The position numbers and the translations under genes are program-made. The notes beneath the pieces are model-generated. The model did not search any database and was not told the origin of the DNA. It saw nothing but the letters and a program-made list of their open reading frames with translations. A stretch of 33,674 nt of DNA from an uncultured Flavobacteriales bacterium (GTDB taxonomy: Bacteria; Bacteroidota; Bacteroidia; Palsa-965), in contig CAMLEF010000005.1 of assembly GCA_946478675.1 (NCBI GenBank), positions 1 to 33,674 of the forward strand, written 5' to 3'. Below are positions 17,101-24,437 of the stretch, one piece after another (position 1 is the first letter of the stretch; each line of letters begins with the position of its first letter).

Positions 17101-17716
17101 CCTGCCACGCGACCGGCTGCTGTTCCGTCACTTCACCAATGGAAGTGCCGAGCTGCAGCGTTCCGTTTTTCGCGACACGAACGAAAAGCAAACCGTCGTA
17201 CACCTGCATCAGCTGCGAAGGATCTGCACCCGGATCAACGACATATTCGTATTCGAGATCGGTGCCGTTACCATACACGCGCAGATCGATGCCGTCGTAA
17301 AGATTATTGTAAGTAATGCCGTTGTAGAGCGGAACGTTCGAAGCCCATTTCGAAGAATCGTTACCAATGAAATAATTGCGGTAAGCCATTTGGCGTTGTT
17401 CGCCAACAATCGTCGGATTCATATTCGCGCCCGCAAATGCGAGATGGTACGCGTGCGAGCGGATCACGGCGTTGCGCATGTCCGTTTTGTCGCGATGCGA
17501 ATTTTCGTGCGCCTTGTCTAAGTCTTCGAGACTGTGCAGGGCGACGGTAAAGCGGTTGTTTTCGAAAAAAACGCGTCCCCCGTGAACGTCCGCCATGTAC
17601 TGCACCTGCGACGGCCACTGGTTTTTATTTGCTTCGAAAACGACATGGTTTCCCTGCTGTGCCCGCACGAGGAACGGCAGGCACAAAAGCAGCGCTGTGA
17701 GCAAGCGTAGTTTCAT
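14183..17716 (-). CDS. Large surface protein with SBBP repeats, Ig/PKD-like repeats and gliding-associated C-terminal domain
   Basis: 1177 residues. Signal peptide (1-20, ending LVRAQ). Residues about 25-240 form the domain often seen before SBBP repeats (NQWPSQVQYMADVHGGRVFF, YNNLYDGIDLRVYGNG). From about 250 to 650 come SBBP/beta-propeller-like repeats recognisable by ATYIGG, STYVGG, ATYLGG and NFPVTAGAFD units. Next is a PKD domain (YIWDFGDASS), then four ~75-residue repeats each beginning LGxD...C and containing W(S/N)TGATT and G(T/V)YWV. The last ~90 residues (YVPNCFTPNKDGKND, IFNRWGQLIFES, WDGTYKG, DVYVVKI) are the gliding motility-associated / T9SS type B sorting domain. The protein is expected to be exported by T9SS and displayed on the cell surface, perhaps as an adhesin. 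It is divergent from metK. Confidence 0.9.
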   Translation of the reverse strand: MKLRLLTALLLCLPFLVRAQQGNHVVFEANKNQWPSQVQYMADVHGGRVFFENNRFTVALHSLEDLDKAHENSHRDKTDMRNAVIRSHAYHLAFAGANMNPTIVGEQRQMAYRNYFIGNDSSKWASNVPLYNGITYNNLYDGIDLRVYGNGTDLEYEYVVDPGADPSQLMQVYDGLLFVRVAKNGTLQLGTSIGEVTEQQPVAWQVIDGVKKMVRCKFYQRNSNGQPTIGFAFPDGYDKNYELIIDPVLVAATYSGATMTNYGHCATYDAQGNIYTGCISFGQGYPVTAGAFQTVFSGATDFGISKLNPNGSALLYATYIGGSDSDYPHSMVVNAAGELFVYGSTYSSNFPVTAGAFDPTYNNAPNSFMTDIVVAKLNATGTALLGSTYVGGNGSDGNNSIYVNYGDTYRGEIILDGAGDPYIASFTQSSNFPVTAGCFDNSLGGTQDGVVFKMNATLTAMTWATYLGGSQDDGAYGLCLSSTGDVYVAGATASNNFPVLPGTVFPTYQGGTYDGFVTLLTGNGSSMGTSTYFGTAMQDEVFFLDVDASDNVYIYGQSTGSVPTTAGVYSNPGSPQFITKLDPGLFSVLVSTVFGDGSSASITPTAFMVDVCDHIYAAGWGSVTNYPVSANCIQPTTDGNDFYLLVLDQNATALMYATYFGANGGWEHVDGGTSRFDPNGIVYEAICQGASNMTTTANAWSPNNQVGSWDVAVFKIDFQAVGVMAQAVAAPSDTLCVNQVASFSNGSLNASDYIWDFGDASSLDTNAAPTHIYTSAGTYTVTLIAIDSTSCNFADTTLLVMTILPEPLVDLGNDSTYCGPINRTLNATSPGCTYQWSTGATSATINVTTPGTYWVEVDNGSCQAHDTIQLTSFLPPNLGSDTLVCPGQTVLLDAGNPGSTYSWNTGATTQTITAATTGVYWVDVSSGSCSFRDSITVTVAVVPQPNLGNDTAICPGATLTLAVTDPNASYSWSDNSSDMTMLVDTAGTYYVTAYVGTCTASDTMNVAFLSYVNLGHDVSLCDATSGLLLDAGNPGSQYQWNTGATTQSITVEEPGTYWVNVVNNSNCPLHDTIEVSGDFGGGMMYVPNCFTPNKDGKNDYFCAVSSGVTKFHMQIFNRWGQLIFESESINDCWDGTYKGAPVQEDVYVVKISYSSICNGGQEFVKISHVAVLPGNHK

Positions 17717-17765
17717 GGTCGTTTTTATAAAGGGACGCCCGGGGTTGCCTTCCCGATGGTATGAT

Positions 17766-17773
17766 CAAATGTA
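17766..17773 (-). promoter_or_regulatory. TACATTTG -7 box upstream of the surface-protein gene
   Basis: Exact TAnnTTTG match on the minus strand, 49 bases before the ATG at 17716, leaving room for a normal leader. The -33 element is not clear. Confidence 0.35.
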
Positions 17774-17900
17774 AGCCAATACAAAGGGAAAGTCCACTAT
17801 TTCCGGGGACATTCCGACAGACTTCTTTCGCACCCGGAAAGGCTGTTGCTGAGTGAAAATCCTTACTTTAGCGCACCCAATAAAAAAACCAGGTACAACA

Positions 17901-19163
<1,263 letters not shown>

Positions 19164-19185
19164 GTTTTCCTTCGCGATAAAAGAG

Positions 19186-19219
19186 AAAGGTTCGGCAGTG
19201 CGCCGGACCTTTTTTATTT
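19186..19219 (+). terminator. Rho-independent terminator after metK
   Basis: An 11-base stem (AAAGGTTCGGC against GCCGGACCTTT, one G-U pair) with a short AGTGC loop, followed by a T-run, starting 23 bases after the metK stop. Confidence 0.8.
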
Positions 19220-19284
19220 CCTCTGCGTTCTCCGCGTCTCTGCGGCGAATGATTATTGCCGCAGAGGCGCAGAGGACGCAGAGG
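19220..19284. repeat. Palindromic repeat (CCTCTGCG...CGCAGAGG family)
   Basis: Arms 19220-19246 and 19258-19284 are 27-base inverted copies with three mismatches around an 11-base loop. It directly follows the metK terminator and lies 17 bases before the next gene. A degenerate half copy is seen at 4588-4617. Confidence 0.75.
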
Positions 19285-19301
19285 TTTCGTAACTTCAAAT
19301 C

Positions 19302-19793
19302 ATGATGCGGACTATCCCTGTTTTGATCATCGTTGTGCTTTTTGCGGGAGCTTGCCTTACGCACAAGAAGACAACGAAGACAAACGATCCTTACGCTTCC
19401 GACCGCACAGTGACGCTGCAGTTTCATCCGTCGTGGGGAGGCATGGCCGCCTGCGAGCTGGAACGGAAAAACAGGAACGATCATCTCACCTACACCTACA
19501 TCGTGCGCAAACCGATGGGCGATTCCACTTACTCGGCTTCCACGCCGGTGACCAAAGCGCAGGCGGATTCGGTTTTTAAGCAGGCGGAAAATATGGAATG
19601 GGTAAGCGACATTTTCTTCGGCTCGGCGAAAGATCCCGTGGGCCTGAGTGTTTACGGCGCTTATAAAAGAGGCCCGCTGAAACGGAATATTACCTGCCAG
19701 CGATTAAAAGACGCAACGGAATTACCGGCTGACGTCAGGAAGCTCGCGCAGCTGCTGAACGATCTCGCGCCGGAAGATTTTAAATTGTATTGA
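19302..19793 (+). CDS. Small putative lipoprotein, function unknown
   Basis: 163 residues, MMRTIPVLIIVVLFAGAC at the N-terminus: a short positive start, a hydrophobic stretch and a cysteine at residue 18 after AGA, which fits a lipoprotein signal although the -3 position is A rather than L. The mature part is not recognised; WGGMAACELERKNRND, TPVTKAQADSVFKQAENMEW and DVRKLAQLLNDLAP suggest a small soluble domain tethered to a membrane. The stop is followed after one base by the csaA ATG, so the two genes are probably translated together. Confidence 0.75.
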   Translation: MMRTIPVLIIVVLFAGACLTHKKTTKTNDPYASDRTVTLQFHPSWGGMAACELERKNRNDHLTYTYIVRKPMGDSTYSASTPVTKAQADSVFKQAENMEWVSDIFFGSAKDPVGLSVYGAYKRGPLKRNITCQRLKDATELPADVRKLAQLLNDLAPEDFKLY

Positions 19794-19794
19794 G

Positions 19795-20124
19795 ATGCCC
19801 ACCTTCTCCGATTTCGAACAGCTCGACATTCGCGCGGGCACCGTCACCGACGTGCAGGATTTTCCCGAAGCGCGGAAGCCTGCGTGGAAACTGTGGATCG
19901 ACTTCGGTCCGCTGGGCGTGAAGCGTTCGTCGGCGCAACTGACGAAACTCTATTCGAAAGAAGAGCTGCTCGGCAGACAAGTGATCGCCGTCGTGAATTT
20001 TCCGCCGCGGCAGGTGGGTCCGTTTATTTCCGAGGTGCTGGTGCTGGGAATTTATGGTAACGAAGGAGAAGTGATCCTGCTGCAGCCGGAACGGAAGGTG
20101 GAAAACGGAAATAAAATCGGATAG
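19795..20124 (+). CDS. csaA: tRNA-binding protein / chaperone CsaA
   Basis: 109 residues, the full length of CsaA. It is a single EMAP/Arc1p-type OB-fold: FEQLDIRAGTVTDV (7-20), FPEARKPAWKLWIDFG, KRSSAQLTKLYSKEELLGRQVIAVVNFPPRQVGPF and SEVLVLG. CsaA binds tRNA and, in Bacillus, acts as a chaperone that interacts with SecA substrates. It starts one base after the lipoprotein gene. The stop codon lies inside the outer arm of the palindrome at 20121-20180. Confidence 0.93.
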   Translation: MPTFSDFEQLDIRAGTVTDVQDFPEARKPAWKLWIDFGPLGVKRSSAQLTKLYSKEELLGRQVIAVVNFPPRQVGPFISEVLVLGIYGNEGEVILLQPERKVENGNKIG

Positions 20125-20180
20125 TAAAGAAGTAAACCTCGAAGGTTTTCGAAACCTTCGAGGTTTACTTCTTTTACTAT
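20121..20180. repeat. Long perfect-stem palindrome supplying stop codons to two convergent genes
   Basis: Stem 20129-20148 and 20152-20171 is a perfect 20-base inverted repeat with a 3-base loop. Outer arms ATAGTAAA and TTTTACTAT extend it with one bulged base. The TAG stop of csaA (20122-20124) and, on the minus strand, the TAG stop of the exported unknown gene (20179-20177) sit symmetrically in the outer arms. It can act as a bidirectional terminator because each strand ends with a short T-rich stretch. Confidence 0.8.
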
Positions 20181-21199
20181 TTCACTCCTCTCGACGGAAA
20201 TTTCTCCACCGGCTTCACCTGCTTCATCCAATTCCCGCGCAGCTGATCGATCACATCACGCGTGAAGCTCGTATCCGCCGACATATTCCCGTAACGCATC
20301 AATTTCATGCAGCCCTGTGCAGCGCTCGTTACGTCAGGCGATTTCCATGCGGCTTTCGTGTTCTCCCCGTTTTTTCCTGCAGCCAGCATATGTTCCGGCG
20401 TATTCGCGAACCACGCATGCAGCAGCAACAAATACGCAAGATCTTTATTCACCTGGTCCTGCATGCCGGGAACCGCGTGGTGCCACGACTTGATCATGCT
20501 TTCGTTGCAGAGAATGAACGAGCGATAACCACGGAGCGTAAACGAGGGCTGGCGGTCTTTGCGCGTATCGGGAAAATTGTCGCTGAAATAAAACGGTATC
20601 GAAGCTTCCGACGAAAAATAAACCGCGGCAATGCGATGCGAATGTTTCAACGCTTCGGGCAGCAGCACGATTCTTCCTTTCGTATCGAACACTTCCCAAT
20701 TGTTCTTCTTGCGATCGGGATGCACGACGACGACCAGCGCGCTGTCTTCGAGCACCACTTTCACCAGCTGCACTTTCGCGGGATCGAATTCGATATTTTC
20801 ATCGAGCGCCGACCAGTACGAAGGCCATGCGCCCTGGATACGGCCGAAGTCACTTCCGCGCAGCAATTTCGCCAACGGGTTGCGGTTCCATTTTTTATCG
20901 GAAAGCATTTTCTGGTACAATCCTTCCTCCAGGTTGCGGTAACCGAAATGCCGCAGCAACGCCTGCTCGTTCGTCACAGAATCGAGATCCTTCTCCGTCG
21001 TCCAGAAATAAAACGTGGTGCCGGAAGGAATTTCATCACTGACGGATTGTTTCGCCAGCCAGCTGCAGAGAATGGAATCGGTGGAAGAATGCGCAGTATC
21101 GGCGTTTGTCGCGTGGAATTTAGCCTGCGCGGAATGATGCGTTGCCAATACAACAACGGAGCACAGCACTAACAAACCGGGCAGCAACAACCGGCGCAT
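20177..21199 (-). CDS. Exported protein of unknown function
   Basis: 340 residues. An N-terminal signal peptide (MRRLLLPGLLVLCSVVVLATHHSAQA, about 26 residues) marks export. The rest is not recognised: it has segments such as ATTFYFW-like strands (GTTFYFWTTEKDLDSV), GRIQGAWPSYWSALDENIEFDP and a helical part DLAYLLLLHAWFANTPEHML. The last two suggest a mixed alpha/beta periplasmic protein. The gene begins 5 bases after the der stop on the same strand, so it is very likely co-transcribed with der and perhaps era. Confidence 0.75.
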   Translation of the reverse strand: MRRLLLPGLLVLCSVVVLATHHSAQAKFHATNADTAHSSTDSILCSWLAKQSVSDEIPSGTTFYFWTTEKDLDSVTNEQALLRHFGYRNLEEGLYQKMLSDKKWNRNPLAKLLRGSDFGRIQGAWPSYWSALDENIEFDPAKVQLVKVVLEDSALVVVVHPDRKKNNWEVFDTKGRIVLLPEALKHSHRIAAVYFSSEASIPFYFSDNFPDTRKDRQPSFTLRGYRSFILCNESMIKSWHHAVPGMQDQVNKDLAYLLLLHAWFANTPEHMLAAGKNGENTKAAWKSPDVTSAAQGCMKLMRYGNMSADTSFTRDVIDQLRGNWMKQVKPVEKFPSRGVK

Positions 21200-21204
21200 G
21201 CGAT

Positions 21205-22509
21205 TTATTTTTTCCGGAAGACGAGCGCGATCGGAACGCCTTCGAAATCGAAATTTTCGCGGAGCTTGTTCTCGAGAAAGCGCTTGTAGTTTTCCTGCAC
21301 GTATTGCGGGTGGTTCACGAAGAAAGCGAACACCGGCGTTTTCGGCGGCAGCTGCGTCACGTATTTGATCCTGACGTAGCTCGACTTCATCGCCTGCGGG
21401 GGAGTATGCTCGATGATCGGCAGCATCACGTCGTTGAGTTTTGACGTCTGGATGCGCTTCTTGCGGTTCTCATACACTTTCATCGCCACTTCGAGCGCCT
21501 TGAGGACACGCTGTTTCGTGACGGCAGAAGTAAACAGGATCGGAACGTCTTTGAACGGCTGCAGCTTCTGGCGGATCTGCTCTTCGACTTCCTTCGTCGT
21601 TTTATGCGTTTTCTCGACGAGGTCCCATTTGTTGACGAGGATGACGATTCCTTTTTTGTTCTTCTCCGCCATCGAGAAGATCGTCATGTCCTGTCCTTCG
21701 AAACCTTCTTTCGCATCCACCACGAGCAGCACCACGTCGCAATCTTCGACGGCGCGGATCGTGCGCATGACGGAATAGAACTCGAGGTCTTCATGCACTT
21801 TCTGTTTCTTGCGGAGACCGGCCGTATCGACGAGCATGACGTTGTGCCCGAAGCCGGTGAAATGCGTATCGATGGCATCACGCGTTGTGCCCGCAATTTC
21901 CGTCACGATGTGCTTGTCTTCGCCGACCAGCGCATTGACGATCGAGGATTTTCCTGCGTTCGGTCGGCCAACGATAGCAATGCGCGGAATGTCGCTTTCT
22001 ACGGCTTCCTCTTCAGGACCGAGATTGTTGACGACTTCATCGAGCAATTCGCCGGTGCCGCTGCCGTTGCTTCCGGAAACGGAGAACGGATCGCCCAGGC
22101 CGAGCTTGTAGAATTCTGCGGCGAGATACGTTTTATCGCCGGTATCGACTTTGTTGGCGACGAGGATGATCTTCTTTTTGCTGCGGCGAATGATGTCGGC
22201 GACTTCTTTATCGAGCGGTGTAATGCCTTCAACGGCGTCGACGACAAACAGGATGATGTTGGCTTCGCTGATGGCGATGCGCACCTGGCGGCGGATCTCT
22301 TCTTCAAAAATATCTTCCGAACCTTCGACGTAACCGCCGGTATCGACCACCGAAAAACGACGGCCGTTCCATTCCGCATGACCGTAATGACGATCGCGCG
22401 TTACGCCCGCTATTTCATCGACAATAGCCTGGCGCGAGCCCGTAAAACGGTTAAAAAGCGTCGACTTCCCGACATTCGGGCGACCAACAATAGCAACAAG
22501 ATTCGGCAT
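21205..22509 (-). CDS. der: Ribosome-associated GTPase Der (EngA)
   Basis: 434 residues from the ATG at 22509 ([17 protein letters not shown]); the frame extends to 22569 but that part is repeat sequence. There are two tandem GTPase domains. The first has G1 GRPNVGKST (9-17), G3 DTGG and G4 NKVD. The second has [17 protein letters not shown] and NKWD. A KH-like C-terminal domain follows (from about 350). Der acts in 50S subunit assembly. A TACCTTTG box is five bases upstream of the start. It is followed by an exported unknown gene 5 bases downstream and preceded by era, 115 bases upstream; pairing of era and der is common. Confidence 0.97.
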   Translation of the reverse strand: MPNLVAIVGRPNVGKSTLFNRFTGSRQAIVDEIAGVTRDRHYGHAEWNGRRFSVVDTGGYVEGSEDIFEEEIRRQVRIAISEANIILFVVDAVEGITPLDKEVADIIRRSKKKIILVANKVDTGDKTYLAAEFYKLGLGDPFSVSGSNGSGTGELLDEVVNNLGPEEEAVESDIPRIAIVGRPNAGKSSIVNALVGEDKHIVTEIAGTTRDAIDTHFTGFGHNVMLVDTAGLRKKQKVHEDLEFYSVMRTIRAVEDCDVVLLVVDAKEGFEGQDMTIFSMAEKNKKGIVILVNKWDLVEKTHKTTKEVEEQIRQKLQPFKDVPILFTSAVTKQRVLKALEVAMKVYENRKKRIQTSKLNDVMLPIIEHTPPQAMKSSYVRIKYVTQLPPKTPVFAFFVNHPQYVQENYKRFLENKLRENFDFEGVPIALVFRKK

Positions 22510-22514
22510 GGCGG

Positions 22515-22522
22515 CAAAGGTA
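22515..22522 (-). promoter_or_regulatory. TACCTTTG -7 box immediately before der
   Basis: Exact TAnnTTTG match on the minus strand, five bases before the der ATG. No clear -33 box at the usual spacing, because the upstream DNA is a repeat array. This is the third case in the window with the box four to five bases from the start. Confidence 0.4.
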
Positions 22523-22539
22523 CGGGAAATCGGGCAACC

Positions 22540-22622
22540 GGGCATTCGGTAATTCGGACATTCGGGCATTCGGTAATTCGTAAATATTCAACCAAATGAC
22601 CGAATGCACGACTTACCGAATT
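22540..22622. repeat. Direct and inverted CATTCGGTAATTCG repeats between era and der
   Basis: GGGCATTCGGTAATTCG occurs at 22540-22556 and again at 22564-22580. Inverted partners CGAATGC and ACCGAATTAC lie at about 22601-22607 and 22615-22624. Part of the array would be translated in the longer der frame, which is why the shorter start was chosen. Confidence 0.7.
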
Positions 22623-22624
22623 AC

Positions 22625-23500
22625 CTATAAATAGCCGAAGCGTTTTAATTCGCGGTCGCTGTTGCGCCAGTCTTTGTCGACTTTGATGAAGAGCTCGAGG
22701 AAGACTTTTTTCTGCAGGAATTTTTCGATGTCGAGGCGGGCGGCGGTGCCGAGCTTTTTGATCGCTTTTCCCTGGTGGCCGAGCAGGATGCCTTTCTGCG
22801 ATTCGCGGGAAACGAAAATGTTTGCGCGGATTTTCACCAGCGTCTCGCCTTCTTTGAATTCTTCGACCACGACTTCGCAGCTGTAGGGAATTTCCTGCTC
22901 GTATTGCAGCAGGATCTTTTCACGCACGATCTCCGACACGAAGAAACGTTCCGGCTTATCGGTCAGCTCGTCTTTATCGAAATACGCGGGATGCTCGGGC
23001 AATAATGCAAGGATGCGATCGAACACGAGCGCGGTATTTTCTTCTTTCAGCGCAGAGACCGGGATGATCTCCGAAGCGGGCAGCTCGTTTTTCCAGAAGG
23101 AAGCCACCTGCTCGATCTTCTCTTTCGAAACGAGGTCGGTTTTGTTCAGCAGCACCAGCACGGGAATCTTCGCGCCTTTGATGCGTTTGTACATGCCTTC
23201 TTCGATGAGCTCATCGTCGGTGAGATCGATCACGAGCAGCAGTATGTCCGCATCCTGCAGCGCCATGCCGACAAACTGCATCATGCCTTCCTGCATTTTG
23301 TATTTCGGACGGATGATGCCGGGCGTGTCGGAATAAACCACCTGGAAATTTTCGCCGTTCACAATTCCCATGATGCGGTGGCGCGTGGTCTGCGCTTTCG
23401 ACGTGATGATCGAAATCCGCTCTCCCACGAGCGCATTCATGAGCGTGCTTTTTCCCGCATTCGGGTTGCCGACGATATTGACGAATCCTGCTTTGTGCAT
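22625..23500 (-). CDS. era: GTPase Era
   Basis: 291 residues, the usual Era length. G1 GNPNAGKST (11-19), the effector region with TTRHRIMG (38-45), G3 DTPG (58-61) and G4 NKTD (119-122), then the C-terminal KH domain (about 225-285; GHQGKAIKKLGTAARLDIEKFL) that binds the 3' end of 16S rRNA. Era is an assembly GTPase of the 30S subunit. The isochorismatase-like gene lies 50 bases upstream and der 115 bases downstream, all on the minus strand. Confidence 0.97.
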   Translation of the reverse strand: MHKAGFVNIVGNPNAGKSTLMNALVGERISIITSKAQTTRHRIMGIVNGENFQVVYSDTPGIIRPKYKMQEGMMQFVGMALQDADILLLVIDLTDDELIEEGMYKRIKGAKIPVLVLLNKTDLVSKEKIEQVASFWKNELPASEIIPVSALKEENTALVFDRILALLPEHPAYFDKDELTDKPERFFVSEIVREKILLQYEQEIPYSCEVVVEEFKEGETLVKIRANIFVSRESQKGILLGHQGKAIKKLGTAARLDIEKFLQKKVFLELFIKVDKDWRNSDRELKRFGYL

Positions 23501-23550
23501 GTAGCTGTGTTTACGCCGCGAATTTACGAATACCCCCGCTCTGCAGCAGA

Positions 23551-24150
23551 TTATTCTTCGTCGGGCGCCACGCGGTTCTTCAGCTTCGCAAGAATATCAT
23601 CGGTCGTTCCGCTTTCGCCGATGCGCGGGAAAATATTCGTGATGGAATGCTGGTGCGCCTCTTCGCTGCGGTCGGTCATCGCGTCGATGGCGAAGCTGAT
23701 GTTGTAGCCGCGTTCACTCGCCGCGCGCGCCGTGCCTTCCACGCCGATGCTGGTCGCTACGCCGCCGAGCACAATTCCCGTCACGCCGCGCTTCAGCAAT
23801 TCCTCGTGCAACGCCGTCGCGTAAAAAGCATTCCACGTTTTTTTCGTGATGCGGATGTCGGTGGACGACACCAGGATCTCGGGCACGATCGCATCGAAGC
23901 CCGGCACCGTAGCGGCAGCCTGCGCGGTTTTCTTCACGGCATCACTGTCGGCCCGTGCATCGACCCACGCCGCGCCTACCGGGTTGACATTCACGATCAC
24001 GACCGGCAGCTGTTCGCGGTGAAACCCATCCAGGAGACGCGCCGCATTCGCCAATAAAGTTTCCGTTGAGTGCGCCAGCGACTGACCGAGGATTCCTTTC
24101 TGAAGATCGATCAGCACCAGCGCGGTGTTCTGGTCAAGAGCAGTAATCAT
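23551..24150 (-). CDS. Isochorismatase-fold hydrolase lacking the usual catalytic cysteine
   Basis: 199 residues from the ATG at 24150 (MITALDQNTALVLIDLQ); a TTG two codons upstream is less likely. The fold is shown by ALVLIDLQ (D15), ITKKTWNAFY (K104) and the GGVATSIGVEGTARAASERGY segment (129-149). In cysteine hydrolases of this fold the last motif is TxxCVxxTA; here the cysteine position is G136. Many isochorismatases proper (such as PhzD and EntB) also lack that cysteine and use the Asp, so the protein may act on an isochorismate-like or other ether or amide substrate, or be inactive as an amidase. Substrate unknown. Confidence 0.85.
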   Translation of the reverse strand: MITALDQNTALVLIDLQKGILGQSLAHSTETLLANAARLLDGFHREQLPVVIVNVNPVGAAWVDARADSDAVKKTAQAAATVPGFDAIVPEILVSSTDIRITKKTWNAFYATALHEELLKRGVTGIVLGGVATSIGVEGTARAASERGYNISFAIDAMTDRSEEAHQHSITNIFPRIGESGTTDDILAKLKNRVAPDEE

Positions 24151-24269
24151 AAACAAACTGTTTTTTTAAGAGAGATAAATTAAGGGGCGTATATTCTTCA
24201 ATTTCACATTATCCGTTCACTCCGGCTATGAAAGTATGTAATTATGACATGCTTCCTGCTACGATGCAA

Positions 24270-24293
24270 GTGTCGGGTTGCAAAACCCGACAC
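24270..24293. repeat. Perfect hairpin, GTGTCGGGTT family (copy 1)
   Basis: Ten-base perfect stem GTGTCGGGTT / AACCCGACAC with the loop GCAA, followed by a second small hairpin CAACCTTCGGTTG at 24293-24305. It lies in the gap upstream of the isochorismatase-like gene. Confidence 0.75.
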
Positions 24294-24397
24294 AACCTTC
24301 GGTTGCAATGCTTATTACTGATAAAGCGACGAAGATATTACTTACCGTAAGGCGCTCCGATTTTCAATCACCATAGCCGTATTCTCATTCTACAGCC

Positions 24398-24421
24398 GTG
24401 TCGGGTCTTCCGACCCGACAC
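24398..24421. repeat. Perfect hairpin, GTGTCGGGTC family (copy 2)
   Basis: Ten-base perfect stem GTGTCGGGTC / GACCCGACAC with the loop TTCC, 104 bases after copy 1 and 17 bases from the stop of the Tim44-like gene. The shared core GTGTCGGGT shows that both belong to one repeat family. Confidence 0.75.
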
Positions 24422-24437
24422 CTTTCCTGCTACTGCT

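Noticed and set aside
17717..17900. Possible SAM riboswitch before metK
   Set aside because: I could not fit any SAM riboswitch consensus to the 184 bases, and only a weak -7-like box was seen.
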